Shown here: positions 1 to 10,489 of the stretch, piece after piece
Layout of the letters: each line of letters begins with the position of its first letter
Position numbering within the stretch: position 1 is the first letter of the stretch
Origin: Chondrus crispus
Taxonomy: Eukaryota > Rhodophyta > Florideophyceae > Gigartinales > Gigartinaceae
Length of the DNA stretch: 64,000 nt
Assembly: GCF_000350225.1 (NCBI RefSeq)
Contig: NW_005179334.1
Coordinates: 1-64,000 of the forward strand
Reading direction: 5' to 3'
Translations under genes and position numbers: made by a program
The notes under the pieces: model-generated
Databases searched by the model: none
Told to the model about the DNA's origin: nothing
The model's input: the letters and a program-made list of their open reading frames with translations, nothing else

Positions 1-508
1 CGTATCGTCCTACGGCTTTCGTTGCAGTACTGTACTGTATTACCGATGGACTGGACAAGCCCCTGGAGTACAGCACTGTATCATACGCCTCCCTGGAGTC
101 CCTTGCAGCCCTCGTTGCTGTCGTAAAATTGTTGTCAGTGCGTCGCGAGAGCAGCCTTACTAAACTCACGATGTGCCAACACCGCAGCAACAATCCGCAC
201 AACCGCCGCCCTCTCCCTTGACGAATGAATGTAGGAAATCGCTCCGAAAATCACTGTCAAGCGGGCACATGCCCTAAAATTGCTGTAGCCCACTGAACGT
301 ACTGCACATATTCGCAACGCCAAGAGTGGAAGCAAACCTTCCCCGCCCCCTCTGCGAGAAGACCACGAACGACAAACAACGACGAACAACGACTAACAAC
401 AACAAGAGAGAAAGAGATTCGGAGAGAGGGAGATATTGAGAAGAGCAAGCGCCGCTTTGCCACCGCCACCTACTCGAATCCGAACAACACCCCATAATCC
501 CAGACACC
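1..508. other. Upstream flank of the receptor gene, no gene seen
   Basis: No convincing reading frame. The first 90 bases hold two overlapping TACTGTA motifs (28-39) and a near-palindromic TACAG/CTGTA pair, a short motif that recurs across the window. Bases 355-455 are purine-rich (AACAACGACGAAC-type repeats, then GAGAGA) just before the start codon at 509, compatible with a 5' untranslated leader. No clear TATA box was found. Confidence 0.5.
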
Positions 509-3500
509 ATGGCTGATCCATGCAGTATCTTGGGCCTCACCGGCCCGGCTGAGCAAGTCGTCCGCCTCATCGCAAGTCTCATCGCTCGACACCAAGCCTA
601 CAAGAAAAACAAGACGCTCTCTACCGAAATGCTCACCGCGTACACCAACTTGCAGAGAGACATCACGGAGCTTGAAAAGATGCCGATCCATGGAACGTCG
701 TCGCAGCACACGGGCTTGCTCCGACGTGAAATCGCGGACATCTCAAGCTTCATATTGAAGTCCCTCGCTGAGCTGCAGAAAGAGTCGAAAGACCCAAAAG
801 CGAGACTCGGTGCGTTCGCCTCTGCAATGGGAGATAGAGAAGTCCTAGAGAAGCGAAAGCAAGAAGCGGACCGCCTTCACAAACGTATTGTACAAGCAAG
901 CACGGGCATCGATACTCGCACGGCCGTCGAGTCGATCAGACGAGGCACGGGTAATATGTTCAGGGCGTCGATAAGAGCCGAACATAATCCTGCGTCGATA
1001 TGTGTGAAGCTTGATTCTCGGGGGAGCGATGGATTACCAAACACGTGTGAGTCGCGTCTAAAAGCGGCTGTGCTACGGAGAGATAGGAACAAGCAAGTGG
1101 GTGCGACAGCAGTGGGACAGGGCGGAGTCGGGAAGACATGTGCTCTACGAGCGATCGCGCACGACGTTGAGATTATGGCAGAGTTCTCGGGAGGAGTGTA
1201 CTTCATGTTGTTGGGGAAAGATGGAAACGTGGGACGGCTGATTGAAGAACTGTGTCTGATTGTGGAAGCGTCCGGTGGGAACCAGACGGCTGTGGAAATG
1301 CGAGAGCAGAGCGAGTTTGAAAGGGTGTTAGCGAAGGTACAAGCGTGGTTTTGTAGTCATGTGTGCCTGTTCATCATTGATGATGTGTGGGTGGTGAATG
1401 ATATAGACGCGAATATCCTTCAAAAGTTGTCTGTTCTGGCTGAGACTGCGGGGGGCAGCGGGGGAAGGAGGAGCAGACTACTGTATTCCACGAGGGATAA
1501 GGAGCTGCGTCAGATTGGGGAGCGGGTTGCTTTCGAGCCGAGGGAGAAGGTAGGGAAAGAAGCAGTCGAGATGCTTGTGCACGCGAGTGAGGCAAATGGA
1601 GAGGAAGTGGATGATGTGAGATGCAAGGAAGCCGTGGGTGAAATACTGAAAATGTGTGGCGGATTGCCGCTTGCGCTGAACGTGGCGGGAACGAGCGTGA
1701 GGTACGTGAGGGAAAGATGGGAGGGAGAAGTATCAGAAGCATGGGGGGCGTACCTTTCGAAGATGAAGAGTCGTAACACGATTCGCGGGGAGAGTCCGAA
1801 GGACGGATATTCGTCGTTGGATGGGACATTGCATACGTCTCTAGATATCCTGGAGGCCGATGTGGGAAGGAGTGGGGAGACAGTTGGTGAATTTTCGTTT
1901 CGAAAGATGCACCGGAGTCTGTGCGTTATGAAGAAGCAAGACCGAATACCTTTGAGTTTGGTTGGAGATTTGTGGGAGATGGACGAGGAGCGGACGGAAA
2001 GGTGTGCAAAGGAGATGGAAAGGGTTGGACTAGTAGAAGTGCAGTATGAGAAGGATTGTGGTGGGTTGCGGGTGCATGATCTGACGCACGATTTCGCGGT
2101 GGAAGAAGCGAAGAAGAATGAGGGTGTAGAAGAGTGGTATAAGAAGATGGCGGATGTGTGCCGGGCAGGGGGAGGGTTGCTTGCGATGAGTGAGGATCGA
2201 GACGGAGAGGGCAAGAGCGCACGGGAGGAGTATGTTTTCGAGAATATATATCGTGTTTTGAAGCAGGGTGGGTGTGTAGAGGAGCTGAAGAGGCTATTTT
2301 TGAGTGCGCGATGGGTGAAGACAGTGATACGGAGAGGCGGGGTTTGGCAATACGAGAAAGCTGTGAAGGGATTGAGTAGAGACTTGAAGGGGAAAAGGGG
2401 AAGCGGGAAGGTGGGAATGGGACGGGCAGATGAGGATGCAGTGGATGGAATGGTTTTGATGATGCGGGCGGCGCGACTGAGTGTACCGTTTTGTGGTGAA
2501 AACAGTGCCGGGATTTACTTTCAACTATATGGGCGAGTGAAGCACAAGGCACGGGATTCAAGTTGTGTGCGAAAAATGCTGGAGGAAATTGAGAGATACG
2601 CACCACGGCCGTGGGTGCGGCCTGTGAGTGAGTGTGTAGCGCGAGCCGATGGAAAGATGGTGGAGCAGATTGTTCTGCCAAATTTCGGTTTTGAAATTCA
2701 AGTGGGCATGGATTCCAGTGGTGAAGTGTATGGATGTCAGGTGGAGGGGGGAGGGGCAAAAGTAATAGTTTTCACGCAATCTGCTGAGAAGGAGACGAAG
2801 ATGGTTGAATTGGAAGGCGAGTTCGAAACGGAGAGCCAGGGCCCAGGGGCCAATGACCCAAGCAGTCAATTAGAAGGCGAGTTCGAAACGGAGAGCCAGA
2901 GCCAGGGCCCAGGGGATCTTGAAGCAAGCAGGCGCAAAATGTGTCGGCGTTTGAGGGCATATTTTGGAATGTGCTTTGGAAGTGTAACCTCCGAAGTGAC
3001 TGGAGAAAACCCGAGCGTGTCAAGCGCCACCTGCGCAACTCTCTGTGAGAGGAAGGAGAATGTTGTTGTGGGATATGAAGACGGGACGTTAAGGCTGTGG
3101 AGTACGTCGGAGAGGAAAGTATTGAGAATTTTCCGCGGTCACAAGTCGGGAGTGACTTGTGTTGCGATGAGTGGGGACGGAAGACGGGTGGTATCTGGAT
3201 CGGGGGACAAGAGCGTGCGGGTGTGGGACGTGGAGACGGGAGCACAAGTCGGGGAGGCGTTAGTTGGACACACGGAATCAGTGTGTAGCGTTGCGATGAG
3301 TGGGGACGGAAGACGTGTGGTATCTGGATCGCATGACATGAGCGTGCGGGTGTGGGACGTGGAGACGGGAGCACAAGTCGGGGAGGCGTTAGTTGGACAC
3401 ACGGGGTCGGTGTGTAGCCTTGCGATGAGTGGGGACGGAAGACGTGTGGTATCTGGATCCCGGGACAAGAGCGTGCGGGTGTGGGACGTGAAGACGGGAG

Positions 3501-4546
3501 CACAAGTCGGGGAGGTGTTAGTTGGACACACGGATTCGGTGTGTAGCGTTGCGATGAGTGGGGACGGAAGACGCGTGGTATCTGGATCGCATGACATGAG
3601 CGTGCGGGTGTGGGACGTGGAGACGGGAGCTCAAGTCGGGGAGGCGTTAGTTGGACACACGGGGTCGGTGTGGAGCGTTGCGATGAGTGGGGACGGAAGA
3701 TGTGTGGTATCTGGATCGCTTGACGGGAGCGTGCGGGTGTGGGACGTGGAGACGGGAGCACAAGTCGGGGAGGCGTTAGTTGGACACACGGGGTTGGTGT
3801 GTAGCGTTGCGATGAGGGGGGACGGAAGACGTGTGGTATCTGGATCGTGGGACAAGAGCGTGCGGGTGTGGGACGTGGAGACGGGAGCACAAGTCGGGGA
3901 GGCGTTAGTTGGACACACGGGTCCGGTGCTTAGCGTTGCGATGAGTGGCGACGGAAGACGTGTGGTATCTGGATCGCTTGACGGGAGCGTGCGGGTGTGG
4001 GACGTGGAGACGGGAGCACAAGTCGGGGAGGCGTTAGTTGGACACACGGATTGGGTGGGTAGCGTTGCGATGAGTGGGGACGGAAGACGTGTGGTATCTG
4101 GATCGGGGGACAAGAGCGTGCAGGTGTGGGACGTGGAGACGGGAGCACAAGTCGGGGAGGCGTTAGTTGGACACACGGGTCCGGTGCTTAGCGTTGCGAT
4201 GAGTGGGGACGGAAGACGTGTGGTATCTGGATCGAATGACAAGAGCGTGCGGGTGTGGGACGTGGAGAGAGGGATCACACTTCATACCGGGAGGGAAGAG
4301 GATTGGGAAGAAATCACAGCTCGGTTCCTGAAGACGGCAGACTTGGGTACTGCTTCCCGCGCAGGACGAAGATCACAAATATTTGCAAGGGAGGGAAGAA
4401 TTGTGCAATTGCGAGAGGATGGGTCTGAGGCCGTCTTGGCCCAGTTGGAGAGTCATGTAGCAGGCTGGCAGATAGACCACGATCACGCGGTCGCAGTTGC
4501 AAGGGCGGCGGCCAATGTGGTTGCTATCATGAAGCTAGTGGTGTAA
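509..4546 (+). CDS. NB-ARC/WD40 STAND receptor-type NTPase, intact
   Basis: Signal-transduction NTPase with numerous domains (STAND), 1345 residues, one exon, presumably cytosolic. Residues 1-150 form a predicted helical region starting MADPCSILGLTGPAEQ, reminiscent of fungal helical STAND N-terminal effector domains. The NB-ARC part shows Walker A G203-QGGVGKT-210 (K209), Walker B LFIIDDVW 287-294, an LLYSTRD segment 324-330 with the sensor arginine R329, GLPL 385-388 and a VHDL motif at 522-525 (the MHD position). A linker near residue 770-805 carries a 60-bp direct duplication (EGEFETES twice). One divergent WD40 unit is followed by nine 43-residue units (877-1263) and about 80 C-terminal residues that may close the propeller. 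By family knowledge, ligand binding to the WD40 propeller would trigger ATP-dependent oligomerisation. The start is shared in position and sequence with the paralogue at 17409. The partner is unknown; an immune or allorecognition role is inference. Confidence 0.93.
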   Translation: MADPCSILGLTGPAEQVVRLIASLIARHQAYKKNKTLSTEMLTAYTNLQRDITELEKMPIHGTSSQHTGLLRREIADISSFILKSLAELQKESKDPKARLGAFASAMGDREVLEKRKQEADRLHKRIVQASTGIDTRTAVESIRRGTGNMFRASIRAEHNPASICVKLDSRGSDGLPNTCESRLKAAVLRRDRNKQVGATAVGQGGVGKTCALRAIAHDVEIMAEFSGGVYFMLLGKDGNVGRLIEELCLIVEASGGNQTAVEMREQSEFERVLAKVQAWFCSHVCLFIIDDVWVVNDIDANILQKLSVLAETAGGSGGRRSRLLYSTRDKELRQIGERVAFEPREKVGKEAVEMLVHASEANGEEVDDVRCKEAVGEILKMCGGLPLALNVAGTSVRYVRERWEGEVSEAWGAYLSKMKSRNTIRGESPKDGYSSLDGTLHTSLDILEADVGRSGETVGEFSFRKMHRSLCVMKKQDRIPLSLVGDLWEMDEERTERCAKEMERVGLVEVQYEKDCGGLRVHDLTHDFAVEEAKKNEGVEEWYKKMADVCRAGGGLLAMSEDRDGEGKSAREEYVFENIYRVLKQGGCVEELKRLFLSARWVKTVIRRGGVWQYEKAVKGLSRDLKGKRGSGKVGMGRADEDAVDGMVLMMRAARLSVPFCGENSAGIYFQLYGRVKHKARDSSCVRKMLEEIERYAPRPWVRPVSECVARADGKMVEQIVLPNFGFEIQVGMDSSGEVYGCQVEGGGAKVIVFTQSAEKETKMVELEGEFETESQGPGANDPSSQLEGEFETESQSQGPGDLEASRRKMCRRLRAYFGMCFGSVTSEVTGENPSVSSATCATLCERKENVVVGYEDGTLRLWSTSERKVLRIFRGHKSGVTCVAMSGDGRRVVSGSGDKSVRVWDVETGAQVGEALVGHTESVCSVAMSGDGRRVVSGSHDMSVRVWDVETGAQVGEALVGHTGSVCSLAMSGDGRRVVSGSRDKSVRVWDVKTGAQVGEVLVGHTDSVCSVAMSGDGRRVVSGSHDMSVRVWDVETGAQVGEALVGHTGSVWSVAMSGDGRCVVSGSLDGSVRVWDVETGAQVGEALVGHTGLVCSVAMRGDGRRVVSGSWDKSVRVWDVETGAQVGEALVGHTGPVLSVAMSGDGRRVVSGSLDGSVRVWDVETGAQVGEALVGHTDWVGSVAMSGDGRRVVSGSGDKSVQVWDVETGAQVGEALVGHTGPVLSVAMSGDGRRVVSGSNDKSVRVWDVERGITLHTGREEDWEEITARFLKTADLGTASRAGRRSQIFAREGRIVQLREDGSEAVLAQLESHVAGWQIDHDHAVAVARAAANVVAIMKLVV
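3137..4297 (+). repeat. Nine near-identical 129-bp WD40-coding tandem repeats
   Basis: Nine in-frame units of 129 bp (43 codons) start at 3137, 3266, 3395, 3524, 3653, 3782, 3911, 4040 and 4169; the last diverges after its WD motif. Counting G of GH as 1, variation falls mainly on positions 4 (S/E/G/D), 5 (G/S/L/P/W), 7 (T/C/W/L/G), 23 (G/H/R/L/W/N) and 25 (K/M/G). Most of the remaining positions are constant or change in a single unit. Synonymous differences are few (CGG/CGT/CGC at residue 17, GCA/GCT). This is the signature of repeat homogenisation plus amino-acid change at a restricted set of sites. Copy number may be unstable and may be misassembled from short reads. Confidence 0.95.
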
Positions 4547-5320
4547 GCTAGTGGTGTAAGTAAGTATCGAAGTGCGATGGCCGCTTGCCGCCCGTGACAG
4601 TCGTAGTGCGTTGAGGGTTTTTTGCTTTGTTTTTGATTTGTGAATGCGTGAGAAGCTCGCCTCACGGACGTTGCAATCCATTTATGTGTCCATGTATGTG
4701 TATGTATGAACTAGCGACCTGCTTCCGTTCATCGTGCGCTCTTGTGCTCAATTTAATATCTTGTGCAATGCAATGATGTGCAGGCAGCTGGCCATTAGTT
4801 GCAGGCGAGTGAAGATAGAAAGGTATTCGTGAATGAACGGTGTGTTGAGAAGCGTTGCAGACCGGGTCAAAGCGGGGGCCAATCTCACTTTGAAGAGGCG
4901 ATGGGTACACGTGCACAGGTGTCCACGTGCACAGGTGCACAGGTTTCCACGTGCACAGGTCCACATGTGTGAGGAGACAAGTGGCAAACGAGGCCAACTT
5001 TTTAAACGAGGCCAACTTTTTTCCTCAATTTTACCATAAATTTCAATTTTACTAAACATTTGGGCCTCTCCCTTTACGGAGCGTCAGCGTCGTCACTCAC
5101 TCCAATTGCGAACACCGTCCTTGCAAGGGGCATCGGTTACTGTGAGAGAAAAGCACTGGGCAAAAGGGAAAAGTATCCTGGCCGGCACAGGTAACACAAG
5201 CGGCCTCCAGTGACAGACCGACCGCGATAAGCTGTCTGATCACAGCCACCAGCGAGACGGATAAGCGAGACGGATAAGTAGGAGCGAGAGTAGAGACGAC
5301 GAAAGATGTTCTATGAGTTT
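4547..5320. other. Intergenic, short direct repeats
   Basis: Downstream of the receptor stop; no gene seen. The stop region itself duplicates GCTAGTGGTGTAA (4534-4559). Bases 4906-4972 contain four tandem-like copies of a CACGTGCACAGGT unit. Bases 4987-5022 contain two copies of AACGAGGCCAACTTTTT. Neither has coding potential. Confidence 0.5.
4906..4972. repeat. Short tandem repeat of CACGTGCACAGGT
   Basis: Imperfect units of 8-16 bp, each ending in GTGCACAGGT, lie head to tail. Each full unit includes the palindrome CACGTG. Function unknown; similar CACGTG-rich patches occur at 33989-34064, 37370-37402 and 59380-59580. Confidence 0.75.
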
Positions 5321-6496
5321 GTCTAGCCTGCGCCCCGCCGCCGCCACGCTCCGCCAGCGGCGACAACAGCGCGCCCCAGCTCCCCATCCCGCTGCTGCTG
5401 CAAGCCGGGTCGCGGCGGGGAAGCGTCCGCCACGCGACTAGAACGCGGCGGGGTCTCGAGCGCTGTCCATACGTGCGGCGGCGACGGGCGCGCGCGCGCG
5501 CAAGGGAGAGCGGGGGAAGGGGGAGGGAAGCACAGCGCGTCGGGGTGAGGGCGAGCGCAACGGCGGCGGCGACGCTTATTCGGACGCACGTGCTTTGAAA
5601 GGGATGCGCGCATTGCTGCGCACGAGCGGGAAGCAGGGCGGCATGGTGCTTGCGCTGCGAGTCGCGCGTGGTTTGAACGGGAAGCGTTTGCGGGCGGAGC
5701 TGCAGCCATGCTACGTGCGGCGTAGAAGACGCACGGCGGCGCGATTTGCGCCAACTCGCCGGCACGCGCCATCCGCCCGCACCTCAGCGACTGCGACCGG
5801 CCGCGCCCCGCGTGGGGCGCGGCGAAATAAGCACGTGGAGAGAGGGCGCAGTTACGCGCGGCGGACGGCGGACGGCAGACGGCGGACGGCGGCCCGGGTA
5901 AGCTAAAATGGGGCTTGAATCTGCAGCAGTCGCGCGGGGAGGCCTTGGCGCGCAACAGGTGGCCGCGCGCGCCCGTTTTGATCGCGCGCCCCCGCCGGGC
6001 GGCTCCGCACCCGGCGCGCCGTCTTCTTGTCTGCCGGCCGAGAGGCTTGATAGGGGCGATGCCTTCCAGGCAGGCCGTCACTTTACTCGGCGGCGAAACG
6101 CACGGTAACGGGGCCATGCTCACCACCCGCAGCGACCCTCACTCCACGTTGAGGCTTGCAACACGTGGTCATTGTGGGCGAGGGAAGGAAGCTCACTTCT
6201 TCAGGCACAACATCAGTGTCGTCGGAATATGGCGGAAGCAAGCGACGGTCGCACTTGATCGACTACCCCTCAGGGGTACTCGGCGAAAGCCACAAATGTG
6301 CTGGAAGGGGATCATCGTTGCGGAATAGTAATTCAAATATGTTTTTTAGGTTTGCAGTCGCCCGAATGTTGCCACTCTTTATTTCCACAGCAATGGCACC
6401 ACCACTTGAATTTGCACGCCTACGCTACTCCACTCACTTCGACAGCGATACAGATAGTCCGTCCTTGCATGTATAATAGGGTCGTTCCAAACGACA
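5321..6496. other. GC-rich island and flank, no supported gene
   Basis: Bases 5330-6110 are strikingly GC-rich (runs of GCGCGC, GGCGG) compared with the flanks. Long frames are open on both strands here, as expected when stop codons are rare, and their translations are arginine/alanine/proline-rich without recognisable domains. It could be an old solo LTR or a CpG-rich regulatory block; neither is demonstrated. Bases 6110-6496 are ordinary sequence leading into the Gypsy fragment. Confidence 0.4.
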
Positions 6497-9309
6497 TTGA
6501 ATGAAAGTCTTCCTGCTTGCGTGTGTCTCTCCCTCTCGCGACAGACGAAATACAAAAATCCCACCTCTCAATGGGCAAGTCCTGCACTTGCAGTGGCGAA
6601 ACCCGGTAAAGAGGGTTTCCGTTTTACTGTAGACCTCCGTGGCCCAAACCCAGAGACGGAACCCATCGTCTCGGCTATGCCACACCTCGAATCTCTCCTA
6701 CAGTCAGTTCAGGGAAGTACGTGCTTCGCAAAAATTGACATGGCCCACGCCTACTGGCAGCTCCCTCTCCACCCTTCATCTCAAGAAATGATGTCAATTC
6801 AAACTCCCCTCAGTGTCTACTCCCCTAGAAGGCTCCTGCAAGGCGGAACTGACGCTGGTAATCACTACCAAGCAGTTACCCAGGGCCTTTTCCAAGACGA
6901 GCTCCGTCGCGAGCTACTTCAATGGCTCGATGATTTCCTTCTACATTGCCGTAACGAGGCGCATCTTCTTCGTTCCCTTCATATTTTCCTGTGCACGTGC
7001 AAACGCTACGGTCTCAAGATACACGCGGAGAAATCTGAGCTCTTCGCTAGACGTGCCCGTTTTCGTGGGCGGGACATCTCATCTGAGGGCGTTACCTTCG
7101 CCCCCAAAAACCTAGACATTATCCTTCAAATGAACAAACCCACGTACGCGGGTGAACTGCAGCAGCTCTTGTGTGCCTCTAACTGGATGAGATCTCCATA
7201 CCGGCATATTCCTCTGTTGTTGCTCCATTGCACGCCATTCTCGAAAACATTTACAAGGTTGAAAGGTTCCCGTACCAAGCGCGCCATATCAAAAGTATCC
7301 TTGAGTGGCTATTGGGGGACTGAGCAAGACAAAATCTTTCAACTCTATAAAAAGGTAAATAGCCCGCTCAACGAGAATTGCTCGCCCCAAGGCAGATCAT
7401 GCGCTATGCCTCTTCACTGACGCTTCCGAGACCCACTGGTCAGGAATCCTGACACAAGTGCCGGACGAGCAGCTAAAAAAGCCGCTTGAGGAGCAGGAAC
7501 ATGAACCGCTCTCTATCCTCTCCGGAAGTTTTACAGGGGCTTCCTATGGATGGATTGTTCCAGAGAAGGAAGGTTTTGCGGTGGTCGAATCCATGGGCAA
7601 GCACGACTACTTGGTGATGGGAAGAAGAGTAGCGATATTCACGGACCACGCTAACTTGGTCTACCTATTTGATCCACATAGGCAGAACCCAGGCATACCA
7701 CGGCATACAGCGAGCAAGCTCATGCGATGGGCTTTAAAATTGAGCGCATTCAGGTACGTCATTGAGCACCTCGCAGGAGAAAGGAACGTGTGGGCTGACA
7801 TGATTTCACGATGGGCTGTTCAACCCAACAGAAAACTACCAGCCGTTAAGTTGAGTTCATTATTGGTTGCTCCCATTACTCCATCACTGGACTCTAAATT
7901 GGATTGGCCGAAAGCGGACGACATTATCAAGTCCCAGGCGAAGCACGACGAGCAACCCCCTTCCCGCTTTGAGAAGGTCAACGAAATCTGGCAGGACAAG
8001 AGAGGAGTGGTCTGGGTTCCTACTCAGGACAGACTCCTGAGGCTACGGATCATGGTGACTGGTCACACAGGATACGGTGGGCACAGAGGGTACCGTACTA
8101 CCCAGGTAACTGTGACAGCGTACTTCTGGTGGAAAGAAGTCATGGCAGACGTAGAACACTTCGTGAAATCTTGTCTGCACTGTCTCGCGACTGAGACTGG
8201 AGAATCAGTTCCTCGCCCTATGGGCCACGCCGTACACGGTGATAGGCCAAATGCTCTATTACATTTTGACTACTGCTACATGATGAAGGGAGTAAGAGAC
8301 CTCAGATATGTGCTGGTTCTCAAAGACGACTTCAGTGGTTACGTTTGGCTGCGTCCTACACGAGAAGCCGACGCCGATACAACTGCACAGGCTTTGCTAG
8401 ATTGGTTTGCTTCTTTTGGAGTTGTTTACCACTGGGTTTCGGACAGAGGAACACACTTTAAGAATGAGGTCGTGCGAACTTTGCGCGAGCAGACAGGAGG
8501 ATCTCACCACTTCACATTAGCATATTGCCCTTAGAGCAATGGCACGGTCGAGGTGGTATGCCGCGAACTGTTACGTGCCACGCGAGCGCTGCTCTCAGAA
8601 TTCCAATTCCCGCACAGATCCTGGCCTGATGTCATACCTGTAGTACAATCGGTACTTAATTCATCCCCGCTGCAACGCTTAGGTCGTCGCTGTGCCCTCA
8701 ACGTATTCACTGGGCTTCCCCAAGACACACCATTGCGCTCCGTCACGACTAGGATTGGAGGTTCTCTTCGTGTCCGATCGATTGATGAAGTTCACTCTGA
8801 ACGGTTTGTCCGAATTGACAAAACGCAGCGCGCCCTCGCTGAAATGCACCGCGACGTGAAATCTCGAACACCCGCCACACGTGAGAAGGACATCCAGAGA
8901 CACAATTCGCGGACCAACGTACGTCCGATCAACTTCATCGCAGGAGATTTTGTGCTGCGAGGCCGCTTTCAAAAGGGTCGAGGATCTTTTGTCTGGGAAA
9001 AGAACTGAAGTGCACGGCCGCAGGCTCAAATATTTCAGGAATAAGGAATTCGAAGTAACCGAGGAACTCAGAAATCAATTGGCTTACCAACAGAACGAGC
9101 TCCTTGTTGTGAGCGACTTTCACGACATTCGTCAAGTCGGGGAAAAAGTGGAATTGCTCACCCAGTGGAGAGGTTTCGACAGTAGCGAAAGCTCCTGGGT
9201 TTCTCTGACATCGCTAAGAGAGGACGTGCCGATACTTGTGGATGAGCATATCCAGGACGTACGCAAGAGTGGCACGCCTCGTCAACAGAAGTTGGTGGCG
9301 TCCCTGTGA
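6497..9309 (+). mobile_element. Decayed Gypsy (Ty3-like) fragment: RT, RNase H, integrase, chromodomain
   Basis: A fossil LTR-retrotransposon interior. In order it shows reverse transcriptase (FTVDLRGPNPE, IDMAHAYWQLPL, QWLDDFLLHC), RNase H (IFTDHANLVYLF), an integrase zinc-binding region (GHTGYGGHRGYR, CLHC), an integrase core (DYCYMMKG, WVSDRGTHFKN) and a chromodomain-like tail near 9130-9250 (VELLTQWRGFDS). The active-site box reads LDD in a WLDDF context, and the layout matches the element at 50095-55754, so the two belong to one lineage. Gag, protease and a left LTR are not visible. It is broken, with several breaks, and clearly older than the 50-kb copy. Confidence 0.85.
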
Positions 9310-10156
9310 CGATGCCACCGCTCGGCCTTCCGGCCCGACGATGCATGGGGGACTGCTGCGTCTGGAGCCGCCCCCAACTGATAGAAGTACGATATCGTAA
9401 TTCGCAACACCACGCACCTGGCTGGGTAGCAGCCAGGAGACGTAGACGCCTGTGATTGGCAATGAACACAAGTAGCGCATGGGTGCTGCTCTCGTAGATG
9501 AACCATACATGTCAGCGTCCGCCCGGGATGGGCGTCGCGGGTCGTGGCGATGAAATAGTCGCGCCGCCCCCGAGCGCTGAATGGCTGGGAGAGCTCCTGC
9601 GCCGGACGCGGCGCATATGTGCTCGGGGATAGGCTCACAGGGGACAGGTGTTCCCTACCGCAGCTGAGACTGAGGGGGCCGGGAGAGTGGCAGCGCTACC
9701 TAAATAAACGACTCTGCCAGCGCTTCTCCAGGATGGAGAAGGCAGAGGGGGATAGACTGTCCCTGTACGACTTCCCGCGGCGGAACTGAGGAGAAAGCAC
9801 GAGTACGCAACAAACAGGTACAAATGTTTGTTCGGCGAATACAAACCGGGCTTTCACAGTACCACTCTAGGCACTGCACCTGGCCCTGCGCGCGCGCTCT
9901 CAACGTGTCGCGCATGTCGGTAGCAGAGAGCTGCTTGCCCGAAACAGACTCCAAAAGCATCGCAGAAAATGCATAAAGTTTAGTGACACAGCCATGGCAT
10001 GGCGCTAAAAGCACACGGTGGGAGGGCACTTGGTGTGCAGGACGGGCGCCAGGGGTGCCATCGCGGCGAAGGAGAGGGAAGACGCTTGGAAGGAGTGTTC
10101 CTTCAGGGAGAGGGAAGATGCTTGGAAGGAACACTACTAGGTGTAACAGTTCGGTA
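9310..10156. other. Element tail and intergenic DNA, no gene
   Basis: Directly after the chromodomain frame of the Gypsy fragment. In the related 50-kb element the LTR begins about 35 bp after the ORF, so bases from about 9310 to 9850, which include an AATAAA-like CTAAATAAACG (9699-9709), may be the remains of the 3' LTR. With no second copy in the window this cannot be shown. Nothing coding was recognised up to the MITE. Confidence 0.35.
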
Positions 10157-10489
10157 ACTATTTGGCAAATATAAACTATTTTGGCAACCCACTGCTTGCC
10201 CTTTTTGCCGCACTTGTCCGAAACCGAGTCACCCAGATCCGCGCCCGCCACTTGCTAACCTTGGTAGCTCTGTGACTGATTACAACCTGCCCGCCCTTTC
10301 TGTTTTTACCGCCATTCGAAAGCCCATTACTTTTGCTTGTCCGCCAAAAATCCAGGCTGTGGCGTGCAATTACAACGTAATATGCTTTTCCATATCGATG
10401 GATAGCCGCCCATCATCGCCATTCCGGAAAAGTGCGGCAAAAAAGGGAAGCAGTGCGTTGCCAAAATAGTTTATGTTTGCCAAAATAGT
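10157..10489. mobile_element. MITE with ~60-bp terminal inverted repeats, TA target site
   Basis: A 333-bp non-autonomous element. The left end (10157 onward, ACTATTTGGCAAATATAAAC...) and the reverse complement of the right end (10489 backward, ACTATTTTGGCAAACATAAA...) match over about 60 bp and run into a matching TTTTTGCCGCACTT segment. A TA dinucleotide flanks both sides (10155-10156 and 10490-10491), as produced by Tc1/mariner-type transposases. The interior has no transposase. A further GTTGCCAAATTAGTTTCC stretch at about 10553 resembles part of the repeat end. Confidence 0.82.

Noticed and set aside
2772-4278. Long minus-strand frames opposite the WD40 repeats
   Set aside because: Shadow frames of a near-perfect tandem repeat; low-complexity proline/threonine/serine translation without domains.
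3137-4297. Regular repeats as a possible CRISPR-like array
   Set aside because: 129-bp coding repeats with no spacers; they translate as WD40 units. The 79-bp repeats at 29971 also lack spacers.
5323-6126. 267-codon minus-strand frame in the GC-rich island
   Set aside because: Frames are open on both strands because of high GC; composition is arginine/alanine/proline-rich with no domain.
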